Source of the DNA: an uncultured Oscillospiraceae bacterium
Lineage (GTDB): Bacteria > Bacillota > Clostridia > Oscillospirales > Acutalibacteraceae
Assembly (NCBI GenBank): GCA_900549945.1
Contig: URQJ01000050.1
Span: 1 to 11,231, forward strand
Direction: 5' to 3'
Length of the DNA: 11,231 nt
Positions 1 through 5,759 of the stretch are shown in pieces (the stretch's first letter is position 1; each line of letters starts with the position of its first letter). Below the pieces are notes generated by a model that did no database searches, was not told where the DNA came from, and saw nothing but the letters and a program-made list of their open reading frames with translations. A program made the position numbers and the translations under genes.

Positions 1-297
1 GGGGCGCAGGCCGTTTTCGCGGGCGTGCAGCAGCGCGAGGTACAGCATGGCGCGGATGCACAGCGAGGAGCCTTCGGCGGAATACAGCGTCCGCGCCGCG
101 CCGAAGAGGCGCGCGGCGTTTTCCTCGCTCTGCCGGATGATGCCAGCGGCGGCGTACAGCTCGTCCGCGCCGTCAAACTCCGTGATATCGAGCGGCTCCA
201 TGCCGAGCAGCGCGCGGCCCTTGTGGCCGGGCATGTGCAGGCGCAGCGCGTCCCGCGCGCAGTAATCGCGCACGAAATCGCAGATCGGCGTCTCCAT
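1..297 (-). CDS. Orn/Lys/Arg decarboxylase-family PLP enzyme, N-terminal part (runs off window)
   Basis: Only the first 99 codons are present; the gene continues beyond base 1. The protein begins METPICDFVRDYCARDALRL and then has HMPGHKG (residues 21-27), the hallmark N-terminal motif of the Orn/Lys/Arg decarboxylase major domain (fold-type I PLP enzymes). Residues 70-84 (TLYSAEGSSLCIRAM) fit the stretch that contributes to cofactor phosphate binding. The catalytic lysine lies outside the window, so substrate cannot be assigned; in Clostridia relatives are often annotated as arginine or lysine decarboxylases or simply as aminotransferase class I/II-fold proteins. The ATG (295-297) overlaps the TGA of scfB (297-299) by one base, so translation is probably coupled to scfB. 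That makes it the third gene of the scfA-scfB operon. Confidence 0.8.
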   Translation of the reverse strand, partial: METPICDFVRDYCARDALRLHMPGHKGRALLGMEPLDITEFDGADELYAAAGIIRQSEENAARLFGAARTLYSAEGSSLCIRAMLYLALLHARENGLRP

Positions 298-1679
298 CAC
301 GCGTTTTCAAGGGCCTTCGAGGCCTCGAGCATGATCGCGCACTCCATGCGCTTTTTGAAGAGCTCGCAGCCCGATTCATACACGCCGCGCACCGAACCAG
401 TCGCGTGGTAGGCGTTCGCCGCGCAGCCGCCGGAGCAGTACAGGCGTGCCCAGCAGTCGCGGCACTCCTCGTGCGCGTAGACGTTGCAGGCCGCAAATTC
501 CGCCTGCGTCTCCGTGTTCGTCACGCCGGTCCAGACGTCGCCGAGCTTGAATTTCTCCTCGCCGACGAACTGGTGGCAGGGGTAGAGGTCGCCCCACGGG
601 GTGACCGCCATGTATTCGGTGCCGGAGCCGCAGCCCGAAATGCGCTTGTAGATGCACGGGCCGCCGGTCAGGTCGATCATGTAGTGGTAGAAGGTGAAGG
701 GCTTTCCGGCGCGGCGGCGCTCGAGCATCAGCGCCGCAAGCTGCTCGTACTGATCCTTGACGATTTCAAGGTCGGATTCGGTCAGCCCGGCGGGGTCGCC
801 CGGCGCGCAGACGACCGGCTCCATGCTCAGCTCCGTAAAGCCGAGGTCGAGCATCTGCTCGATGTCCTTGAGGAAATCCGGGTTCGCGTGCGTGAAGGTG
901 CCGCGCATGTAGTAGTTTTTCCCGCCGCGCGCCGCGACGAGCTTCTGGAATTTCGGCACGATTTTCTCCCAGCTTCCGCTGCCTGCGTAATCGACGCGGT
1001 AGCGGTCGTGGATCTCCTTTCGTCCGTCGAGGCTCAAAACAACGTTGCTCATCTCGCGGTTCGCGAAGTCGATCACGTCGTCGTCGATCAGCACGCCGTT
1101 CGTCGTCAGTGTGAAGCGGAAGTTCTTGCCGGCCTCCTTCTCGCGGCGGCGCGCGTAGGCGACGAGTTCCTTGACGACGTCGAAGTTCATCAGCGGCTCG
1201 CCGCCGAAGAAATCGACCTCGAGGTTGCGTCGGCTGCCTGAGTGCTCGATCAGGAAGTCGAGCGCCTGGCGGCCGACCTCAAACGACATCACGGCGCGGT
1301 CGCCGTGGTATTTGCCCTGGCTCGCGAAGCAGTAGGCACAGTTGAGGTTGCAGGTGTGCGCCACGTGCAGGCACAGCGCCTTGACGACGTTCGCGCTCTT
1401 CTGCTTGAGCGCGCCGGCGATCGGCTCGAAGGTATCCGGCGCGAAGAGCTTGCCGCTCTCCTTGAGCTGCCCGATCTGGCCGCAGCAATCGAGGATATCC
1501 GCCTCGGTCACGTCGCCGCGGCCGGCGTATTTTTCGAGCATCACAGCGCAGATTTCCGCGCGCGTGCTTTCCTCATACATGCCGATGATATCGTAGGCGA
1601 CCTCGTCCACAACGTGCACCGAGCCGGAGCAGACGTCCAGCACGATGTTGAGCCCGCCGAGTTTGTAGCGATGAATCAT
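297..1679 (-). CDS. scfB: SCIFF peptide radical-SAM/SPASM maturase
   Basis: This 460-residue enzyme belongs to the radical-SAM maturases that install thioether cross-links in the six-cysteine SCIFF peptide (CteB/Tte1186 family). Visible features: an N-terminal peptide-recognition-like region (1-100); the radical-SAM motif C110-x3-C114-x2-C117 binding a [4Fe-4S] cluster; GGEP at 159-162 in the SAM-binding region; and a SPASM domain with C350, C368, the C406-x2-C409-x5-C415-x3-C419 cluster and C438, which should ligate two auxiliary clusters. The frame is open upstream to 1970, but I start at ATG 1679 because an AAAGGA ribosome site lies about 8 bases upstream and the family begins like MIHRYKLGG; the upstream open part overlaps scfA in another frame. 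The length is normal. The substrate gene is directly upstream, and the downstream decarboxylase gene overlaps by one base. Confidence 0.95.
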   Translation of the reverse strand: MIHRYKLGGLNIVLDVCSGSVHVVDEVAYDIIGMYEESTRAEICAVMLEKYAGRGDVTEADILDCCGQIGQLKESGKLFAPDTFEPIAGALKQKSANVVKALCLHVAHTCNLNCAYCFASQGKYHGDRAVMSFEVGRQALDFLIEHSGSRRNLEVDFFGGEPLMNFDVVKELVAYARRREKEAGKNFRFTLTTNGVLIDDDVIDFANREMSNVVLSLDGRKEIHDRYRVDYAGSGSWEKIVPKFQKLVAARGGKNYYMRGTFTHANPDFLKDIEQMLDLGFTELSMEPVVCAPGDPAGLTESDLEIVKDQYEQLAALMLERRRAGKPFTFYHYMIDLTGGPCIYKRISGCGSGTEYMAVTPWGDLYPCHQFVGEEKFKLGDVWTGVTNTETQAEFAACNVYAHEECRDCWARLYCSGGCAANAYHATGSVRGVYESGCELFKKRMECAIMLEASKALENA

Positions 1680-1721
1680 TGTGAAAATCCTTTCGTATGG
1701 CAAAATCCGTTCCCGCACATG

Positions 1722-1746
1722 AAAAATGCCGCCAGAAGGCGGCATT
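1722..1746 (-). terminator. Attenuating stem-loop between scfA and scfB
   Basis: A 9-bp perfect stem (AATGCCGCC / GGCGGCATT) with a 4-base loop sits between the scfA stop and the scfB ribosome site and is followed on the minus strand by only a short U run (TTTC). It looks like a leaky terminator or mRNA-end stabiliser that would give more peptide transcript than maturase transcript. Confidence 0.65.
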
Positions 1747-1771
1747 CTCAACGTGTGCTGTCGGCTGTAAA

Positions 1772-1921
1772 TTACTTCGTTTCCTTGTTCTCGCACTGCT
1801 GGTTTGCGATGCCGCAGCTCGTCTTGCAGGCGGACTGGCAGGAGGTCTGGCATTCGCCGCAGCCGCCGTTCTTCGCGCTCTCGCACAGATTGCGGGTCTC
1901 CAAAGTCTTGATGCGTTCCAT
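1772..1921 (-). CDS. scfA: SCIFF (six cysteines in forty-five residues) RiPP precursor peptide
   Basis: A 49-residue peptide starting MERIKTLETRNL and carrying the family core: C21-G-E-C24, QTSC28, QSAC32, KTSC36, then C43 near the end. This cysteine spacing and the GCGECQTSCQSACKTSC stretch are characteristic of SCIFF, a ribosomally made peptide conserved across Clostridia whose cysteines are joined to threonine residues by thioether bonds made by ScfB. Its biological role is unknown. An extra cysteine (C13) lies in the leader, outside the usual six. Start ATG 1919-1921 has GGAGG at 1930-1934, 8 bases upstream. It lies in a different frame from the upstream open extension of scfB and is below common gene-calling length, so it is easily missed. 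Confidence 0.96.
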   Translation of the reverse strand: MERIKTLETRNLCESAKNGGCGECQTSCQSACKTSCGIANQQCENKETK

Positions 1922-1960
1922 ATCGATATCCTCCGATCATAGATACTATTTTACCCTGTA

Positions 1961-1989
1961 ATTTTATCACAAGGCGCGGCGTAAGTCAA
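1961..1989 (-). promoter_or_regulatory. Promoter of the scfA-scfB operon
   Basis: TTGACT (1984-1989), 17-base spacer, TAAAAT (1961-1966), with an extended -10 TG one base upstream of the hexamer. The inferred start point near 1954 leaves a leader of about 33 bases. The -35 lies only 28 bases from the metY stop, and I see no terminator between, so metY read-through into scfA is possible. Confidence 0.8.
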
Positions 1990-2016
1990 GACGTTTCCGG
2001 GGAAAAGCGCGCGGAA

Positions 2017-3306
2017 TCAGGCCTCGAGCGCCTGCCGCAGATCGGCGATCAGGTCGTCCGCGTGCTCGGTGCCGACCGAAAGGCGGACCGTGCCGGGGCG
2101 GATGCCCTGCTCGAGCAGCTCGGCCTCGGTGAGCTGGGCGTGCGTTGTGGAGGCGGGATGGATCACGAGCGATTTCACATCCGCGACGTTCGCGAGCAGC
2201 GAGAAGATTTGCAGGCGGTCGATGAACGCCTGCGCCTCTGCCGCGCCGCCCTTCACGTCGAAGGTGAAGATCGAGGCGCCGCCGCGCGGGAAATACCGGC
2301 TGTACAGCGCGTGGTGCGGGTGGTCCGGCAGGGCGGGGTGGCTGACGCGCTCGACCTTCGGGTGCTTTGCGAGGAAATCGACAATTTTCAGCGTGTTTTC
2401 CACGTGGCGCTCCACGCGCAGCGAGAGCGTCTCGAGCCCTTGGAGGAACAGGAAGGCGTGCAGCGGGGCGAGCGTCGCGCCGGTATCACGCAGAAGGACC
2501 GCGCGGATCCGCGTTACAAACGCCGCGGGGCCGGCCGCCTCGGTGAAGCGGAGGCCGTGGTAGCTCGGGCACGGCTCGGTCAGGCCGGGGAATTTTCCGC
2601 TTTTCGCCCAGTCGAACCGGCCGCCGTCCACAATCACGCCGCCGACCGCGGTGCCATGGCCGCCGATGAACTTCGTCGCGGAATGGACGACGATGTCCGC
2701 GCCGTGCTCGATCGGCCGCAGCAGGTATGGTGTGGCAAAGGTCGAATCGACGACGAGCGGGATGCCGTGCCGGTGCGCGGCGGCTGCGGCGGCTTCAATG
2801 TCGATCAGCGTCGCGTTCGGATTGCCGATCGTCTCGATAAAGATAGCGCGCGTCCGGTCGTTGACGGCGTTTTCAAAGGCGTTTTCCGCGGCCGGATCGA
2901 CAAAGGCGGCGGTGATGCCGTACTGCGGGAGCGTGTGCGCGAGCAGGTTGTACGTGCCGCCGTAGATGGTTTTGGCGGAGACGATGTTGTCGCCCGCCTG
3001 CGCGAGGTTGAGGAAGGTGTAGGTGACCGCCGCCGCACCGGAGGCTACGCCGAGCGCTGCGGCGCCGCCTTCGAGCGCCGCGATGCGTTTTTCAAAAACC
3101 TCGACCGTCGTGTTCGTCAGGCGGCCGTAGATGTTGCCGGGGTCGGAAAGGCTGAAGCGCGCGGCGGCGTGCGCGGCATTCTCAAACACATAGGAGGCCG
3201 TCTGGTAGATCGGCACGGCGCGCGCGCCGGTGGCGGCGTCCGGCTGCTCCTGACCGGCGTGGAGCTGGATGGTTTCAAAACGGAAGTTGTCGTATGTATA
3301 GCGCAT
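2017..3306 (-). CDS. metY: O-acetylhomoserine sulfhydrylase (aminocarboxypropyltransferase)
   Basis: A 429-residue cytosolic enzyme of the Cys/Met-metabolism PLP family that makes homocysteine from O-acetylhomoserine and sulfide (or methionine from methanethiol). The start [10 protein letters not shown] and the segment [21 protein letters not shown] are typical of MetY rather than MetB/MetC. Y60-G61-R62 is the cofactor-phosphate motif; D187 in VVDSTFATP contacts the pyridine nitrogen; K212 in [10 protein letters not shown] forms the Schiff base. The C-terminal part ends normally ([16 protein letters not shown]). The length is usual for the family. An in-frame TTG lies two codons upstream, but GAGGG is 7 bases before ATG 3306, which decides the start. 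It has its own strong promoter and a leader of about 180 bases. Confidence 0.95.
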   Translation of the reverse strand: MRYTYDNFRFETIQLHAGQEQPDAATGARAVPIYQTASYVFENAAHAAARFSLSDPGNIYGRLTNTTVEVFEKRIAALEGGAAALGVASGAAAVTYTFLNLAQAGDNIVSAKTIYGGTYNLLAHTLPQYGITAAFVDPAAENAFENAVNDRTRAIFIETIGNPNATLIDIEAAAAAAHRHGIPLVVDSTFATPYLLRPIEHGADIVVHSATKFIGGHGTAVGGVIVDGGRFDWAKSGKFPGLTEPCPSYHGLRFTEAAGPAAFVTRIRAVLLRDTGATLAPLHAFLFLQGLETLSLRVERHVENTLKIVDFLAKHPKVERVSHPALPDHPHHALYSRYFPRGGASIFTFDVKGGAAEAQAFIDRLQIFSLLANVADVKSLVIHPASTTHAQLTEAELLEQGIRPGTVRLSVGTEHADDLIADLRQALEA

Positions 3307-3320
3307 GGTCAATCCCTCTT

Positions 3321-3431
3321 TCAGAAAATCAATTTTGGGTTTGCGGCGGATGGCCCGCGAAATGCGGCGCCCGCGCGCATTCGCCCGTTTCTGAAATTGT
3401 GCCGGAGCATATTGAAAAAGAGCCTGCCCAT
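3321..3431 (-). CDS. Possible 36-residue leader ORF upstream of metY
   Basis: Inside the metY leader an ATG (3429-3431) follows GGGAGG (3441-3446) by 9 bases and opens a 36-codon frame beginning [13 protein letters not shown]. It ends with TGA at 3321-3323, 14 bases before the metY ATG, overlapping the approach to the metY ribosome site. The product would be arginine-rich and has no cysteine, so it is not an obvious cysteine- or methionine-sensing attenuation peptide. I recognise no family. It may be a translated leader ORF that modulates metY, or a chance frame in GC-rich DNA; only the ribosome site and position support it. Confidence 0.3.
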   Translation of the reverse strand: MGRLFFNMLRHNFRNGRMRAGAAFRGPSAANPKLIF

Positions 3432-3455
3432 GCGGCTGTGCCTCCCTGCCTGAAA

Positions 3456-3480
3456 ATTAACCATAAAATACATTGGTTTA
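3456..3480 (-). promoter_or_regulatory. Candidate operator just downstream of the metY start point
   Basis: An imperfect AT-rich palindrome, half-sites TAAACCA and TGGTTAA separated by 10 bases, covers roughly +5 to +30 of the metY transcript. Size and spacing are compatible with a dimeric Rrf2/CymR-type repressor site. An Rrf2 regulator gene lies about 2.6 kb away (6038-6457), but the pairing is inference. Confidence 0.45.
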
Positions 3481-3491
3481 GTATGCTTTAG

Positions 3492-3520
3492 ATCATACGC
3501 GCAAAAGCGCGGCTTGTCAA
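3492..3520 (-). promoter_or_regulatory. metY promoter
   Basis: TTGACA (3515-3520), 17-base spacer, TATGAT (3492-3497): near-consensus housekeeping promoter. The spacer contains a short inverted repeat (GCGC..GCGC). The inferred start point is near 3485. Confidence 0.85.
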
Positions 3521-3562
3521 GCCCAAAATGCAAATTTTTATATCTGCTGAGGCGGGCACACG

Positions 3563-3604
3563 GATAAAGCGGAGGCACTTGCGGCTGAAACGCCCGGCGG
3601 CTTT
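3563..3604 (+). pseudogene. Cysteine synthase remnant, left piece
   Basis: Fourteen codons read DKAEALAAETPGGF, matching the helix before the PGQF-NPANP region of CysK-type cysteine synthases. An in-frame stop lies just upstream (3548-3550) and the first roughly 120 residues of the enzyme are missing; that space is taken by the metY promoter region. It ends at a GCTTT that recurs at 5755-5759, where the same reading phase resumes with the next expected CysK residues. Taken alone the match is short; with the right piece it is convincing. Confidence 0.65.
3600..3604 (+). repeat. Left copy of GCTTT, candidate target-site duplication
   Basis: GCTTT at the left edge of the island; the same five bases stand at 5755-5759 at the right edge, in the same codon phase of the broken cysteine synthase gene. 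Confidence 0.5.
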
Positions 3605-3639
3605 TGGCAACGACAGGTAAGGGAGTTTTTATGTAGGGT

Positions 3640-3671
3640 ACGGTGTAACTCAATAAAATGGGTTACACCGT
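3640..3671. repeat. 10-bp inverted repeat downstream of the thioredoxin-like gene
   Basis: Perfect stem ACGGTGTAAC / GTTACACCGT with a 12-base loop. The U-rich tail (TTTCTTGCTTTT) follows on the plus strand, not on the minus strand where the upstream genes are transcribed. It is therefore only a possible terminator of the island operon; it may instead stop plus-strand transcription or be part of the element end. Confidence 0.5.
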
Positions 3672-3700
3672 TTTCTTGCTTTTGGAAACTGTCAATACCG

Positions 3701-3709
3701 TTTCCCTGC
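3701..3709 (+). repeat. 9-bp direct repeat, left copy (TTTCCCTGC)
   Basis: TTTCCCTGC followed by a nearby ATTA is repeated in the same orientation at 5739-5747. Both copies lie near the two ends of the island, which may reflect element-end structure or chance. Confidence 0.35.
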
Positions 3710-3741
3710 TTATTACGGTATGCGGAATTTTGCGATATTTT

Positions 3742-4128
3742 TCATTTCTGATGTTCTAATTTTTCTATTAAAGTCACGACTTCATTTGTTTTTAACACTT
3801 TTCCCATAGAAACAACCTTTTCATTGACAACAAGGGCTGGCATACTCATAACACCGTATTCCATTACTTTTTGCATATCCGTAATATATTCCACCTCTAT
3901 GGAAAGCCCCATATCCTTTATTGCCTTTTGTGCGTTTTCATACTGTTCGCGGCAGGATTTACAGCCTGCGCCCAATACCTTAATGCAACAAATTCCGTCC
4001 TTTGCTTCAGGGCAGCAGTCATTTGCGATTTCTTCTGACTCACTTGTCGGGCATCCGCTGCTGCTGCAAGCGCAAGCAGGCGTTTTCTTTTCTTCTTCTT
4101 TTTTCTTTCCGAAATTAAACAATGCCAT
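3742..4128 (-). CDS. Cysteine-rich thioredoxin-like redox protein
   Basis: A 128-residue protein in two parts. Residues 1-48 are a lysine/glutamate-rich start (MALFNFGKKKEEEKK) followed by seven cysteines (C19, C21, C26, C38, C39, C47, C48), suggesting a metal- or metalloid-binding tail. Residues 48-128 are a small thioredoxin fold of the redox-active-disulfide-protein-2 type: C56-K-S-C59 active site after IKVLGAG, and the cis-proline in SMPALVV (P97). A partner reductant or metal handler for the adjacent permease is the likely role; the actual substrate is unknown. Start ATG 4128 has AGGAGG 8 bases upstream. It lies 18 bases after the permease stop, so it should share its transcript. The extension before the thioredoxin fold is longer and richer in cysteine than the bare family fold of about 80 residues. 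Confidence 0.88.
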   Translation of the reverse strand: MALFNFGKKKEEEKKTPACACSSSGCPTSESEEIANDCCPEAKDGICCIKVLGAGCKSCREQYENAQKAIKDMGLSIEVEYITDMQKVMEYGVMSMPALVVNEKVVSMGKVLKTNEVVTLIEKLEHQK

Positions 4129-4146
4129 AATGATAACCTCCTAAAA

Positions 4147-5160
4147 TTAAACAATGAAGTATTGTATTGCGTTGAAGAAATAGCCTGCAACGATAATACC
4201 GATTGTACATATCGCAACGAAAATGCCTAATAGTTTCGGTTTAACCGCCTTACGAAGCATAATCATTGACGGGAGAGAAAGGGTAGTCACGCCCATCATA
4301 AAGGAAAGGACAACGCCGAGCAAAGCGCCCTTTGCAAGTAGGGCTTCCGCAATCGGGATTGTGCCGAAAATATCCGCATACATCGGAACACCTGCGACAG
4401 CGGCAAGCACAACGCCAAACGGATTGTTATCCCCTAGCACCTTGACAATGAAATCTTCAGGTATCCAGTTGTGGATAATTGCACCGATACCGACACCGAT
4501 TAGCACATAAGGCGCAACCTTTTTAGCTGTTGAAACGACCTGTTTCCAAGCGTATTTCATACGGCCTTTGAAATGCAGTTCTTCCTGCGGAATATCAATA
4601 GCGTGACCGTTTCGGATATATTCCTCCACTTGATTTTCAAGGCGGAGCTTTTCAATCAGCGTACCGCCTGCAACAGCGATTACCAAGCCGAGAACAACAT
4701 ACAAAACGGCAACTTTCCAACCGAAAATACTCATCAGAAGCACAAGACTTCCGAGGTCAACCATTGGCGAAGAAATCAAAAAGGAAAATGTAACGCCAAG
4801 CGGCAGACCTGCGCTTGTAAATCCGATAAACAGCGGAATAGAGGAACACGAACAGAACGGCGTTACCGTACCAAGTAATGCGGCGATGATATTCGCCCAT
4901 ATCCCGTGAAACCTGCCAAGTATCTTTTTTGTTCTTTCAGGCGGGAAATAGCTTTGAATATACGAGATAATTAGAATCAGCACGCCGAGCAAAATCATAA
5001 TTTTAATCGTATCGTAAAAGAAAAACTGAACACTGGCGACGATTTTACTTGTGGTGTCTAAACCGCAGGCGTTCAAAATAATAGTAATGAGCCGATTCAA
5101 CCAGTTCATACCGAGGACTTCATTTTGAAAAAAGTCCCAGCCAATTTTTAGTGCTTCCAT
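4147..5160 (-). CDS. Permease of the DUF318/PF03773 family (ArsP-like)
   Basis: A 337-residue inner-membrane protein with about eight hydrophobic segments. The first half has the family signature TPFCSCSSIPLFIGF (100-114, with C103 and C105 in the membrane), followed by SAGLPLGVTFSFLISSPMVDLG; the second half has the related AGVPMYADIFGTIPIAEALL repeat. A soluble loop (about 165-205) separates the halves. Family members include ArsP, an exporter of trivalent organoarsenicals; other substrates are possible and cannot be read from the sequence. ATG 5160 is preceded by AAAGGGG. It sits between an ArsR-type regulator (88 bases upstream) and a thioredoxin-like gene, a trio seen in many anaerobes. 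An operator-like half-site lies in the upstream gap. Confidence 0.87.
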   Translation of the reverse strand: MEALKIGWDFFQNEVLGMNWLNRLITIILNACGLDTTSKIVASVQFFFYDTIKIMILLGVLILIISYIQSYFPPERTKKILGRFHGIWANIIAALLGTVTPFCSCSSIPLFIGFTSAGLPLGVTFSFLISSPMVDLGSLVLLMSIFGWKVAVLYVVLGLVIAVAGGTLIEKLRLENQVEEYIRNGHAIDIPQEELHFKGRMKYAWKQVVSTAKKVAPYVLIGVGIGAIIHNWIPEDFIVKVLGDNNPFGVVLAAVAGVPMYADIFGTIPIAEALLAKGALLGVVLSFMMGVTTLSLPSMIMLRKAVKPKLLGIFVAICTIGIIVAGYFFNAIQYFIV

Positions 5161-5193
5161 ACGAAACCCCTTTCATATAGTTACATTGAAATA

Positions 5194-5204
5194 TGTCTAT
5201 GTGT
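5194..5204 (-). promoter_or_regulatory. Operator-like repeat between the regulator and permease genes
   Basis: ACACATAGACA on the minus strand, an exact copy of the 11-mer downstream of the regulator's -10 element (5585-5595) and one base different from the 11-mer overlapping its -35 (5620-5630). It may be a second binding site for the ArsR-type repressor inside the operon. Confidence 0.5.
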
Positions 5205-5248
5205 ATTTCCAAATATAAGCCGTGCGGAAAAGTAATCTGTAAATCTTC

Positions 5249-5557
5249 TCACTTTTCACAGCACGACTCGCTTCTGCGTTCAATATCAAGTGTTGTCAAC
5301 TGCTCCAAGCATTCCTTTGCCTGCTTCACGCCTTTTTCTGAAATAGAATAGTGCGTCCATTTTCCCTCTTTGCGGCCGACAACAATTTCAGCGTCGCAAA
5401 GAATTTTCATATGGTGAGAAAGCGTAGGCTGCGTGACATTGATTTCTTCCAACAGCCTGCAGGCACACTTTTCGCCCGAACGCAGCAGCTTTATAATTCT
5501 AATGCGGTTTTCATCGCAAAATGCTTTGAAGATTGCCGCAGTTCTTCTTTCGTCCAT
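5249..5557 (-). CDS. ArsR/SmtB-family transcriptional repressor
   Basis: A 102-residue winged-helix repressor. Residues 30-75 form the DNA-binding core: LLEEINVTQPTLSHHMKIL is the recognition helix-turn-helix and EGKWTHYSI the wing. C31-A-C33 in GEKCACRLL matches the ELCVCDL metal/metalloid site at the start of the DNA-reading helices in ArsR; C14, C54, C83 and a C-terminal C99-C100 are additional thiols. Binding of As(III), Sb(III) or another thiophile would release it from DNA. Start ATG 5557 follows GGAGGTGA by 9 bases. It is the first gene of the island operon and likely represses its own promoter, where an inverted repeat covers the -10. Confidence 0.92.
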   Translation of the reverse strand: MDERRTAAIFKAFCDENRIRIIKLLRSGEKCACRLLEEINVTQPTLSHHMKILCDAEIVVGRKEGKWTHYSISEKGVKQAKECLEQLTTLDIERRSESCCEK

Positions 5558-5587
5558 CTCTCAAAATCACCTCCCATGGATAACTGT

Positions 5588-5614
5588 CTATGTGTTATTA
5601 TATGCGTCACATAG
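5588..5614 (-). promoter_or_regulatory. Operator of the ArsR-type regulator
   Basis: Perfect 7-bp inverted repeat CTATGTG / CACATAG with 13 bases between, spanning the -10 element of the regulator promoter. It is placed so that a bound dimer would block RNA polymerase. Confidence 0.7.
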
Positions 5615-5625
5615 AGAATTGTCAA
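5597..5625 (-). promoter_or_regulatory. Promoter of the ArsR-permease-thioredoxin operon
   Basis: Fully consensus hexamers: TTGACA (5620-5625), 17-base spacer, TATAAT (5597-5602). A strong promoter held down by a repressor fits an inducible resistance operon. The -35 lies inside an ACACATTGACA copy of the operator-like 11-mer. Confidence 0.9.
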
Positions 5626-5644
5626 TGTGTTTTTGAAATTTAAT

Positions 5645-5690
5645 AAAAAGGACAGCGTATAAAGCATTTCCGCTTTCTGCACTGTCTTTT
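5645..5690. terminator. Bidirectional terminator-like structure at the right side of the island
   Basis: Nested stems GACAG/CTGTC (5651-5655, 5682-5686) and AAAGC/GCTTT (5661-5665, 5672-5676) with symmetric 5-base internal loops, flanked by an A run on the left and a T run on the right. It reads as a terminator on both strands and may insulate the regulator promoter from outside transcription. Confidence 0.5.
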
Positions 5691-5738
5691 GCCTTTTTAG
5701 CGCCCGTCAAGTTGTATTTCAATGTTGTTTTCGAATTA

Positions 5739-5747
5739 TTTCCCTGC
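5739..5747 (+). repeat. 9-bp direct repeat, right copy (TTTCCCTGC)
   Basis: Same-orientation partner of 3701-3709, 7 bases inside the right edge of the island. Confidence 0.35.
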
Positions 5748-5754
5748 GGCATTA

Positions 5755-5759
5755 GCTTT
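5755..5759 (+). repeat. Right copy of GCTTT, candidate target-site duplication
   Basis: Matches 3600-3604. In both copies GC are codon positions 2-3 and TTT is the following Phe codon of the cysteine synthase frame. Confidence 0.5.

Larger units (their letters stand above)
3605..5754. mobile_element. AT-richer cargo island inserted in a cysteine synthase gene
   Basis: A 2150-bp segment holds an ArsR-type regulator, a DUF318-type permease and a thioredoxin-like gene. It differs in composition from its surroundings (a sampled 60-base line at 4201 is 40% GC; lines at 2521 and 7021 are 80% and 72%). Both edges lie inside the same cysteine synthase reading frame, bounded by GCTTT. There is no transposase or integrase gene, and inverted repeats at the two ends are weak at best (similar CAGG-AA stretches). 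It may be a non-autonomous transposon, a gene cassette moved in trans, or an insertion whose enzyme was lost. Confidence 0.6.

Noticed and set aside
405..1961. Plus-strand open frames opposite scfB
   Set aside because: Alanine/valine/arginine-rich antisense frames of a GC-rich gene, without ribosome sites or family resemblance.
1680..1970. N-terminal extension of the scfB frame to 1970
   Set aside because: It overlaps scfA and its promoter in another frame, the family starts at the MIHRYK methionine, and a ribosome site fits ATG 1679.
2062..3453. Long plus-strand open frame of 463 codons opposite metY
   Set aside because: It is a shadow of the high-GC codon pattern of metY; no recognisable family, and it crosses the metY promoter.
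3307..3485. SAM (S-box) riboswitch in the metY leader
   Set aside because: The conserved S-box sequence blocks and the terminator stem with U run were not found.
3605..5754. Classical insertion sequence or Tn3-type transposon
   Set aside because: No transposase frame and no convincing terminal inverted repeats; only the short edge repeat and frame restoration support mobility.
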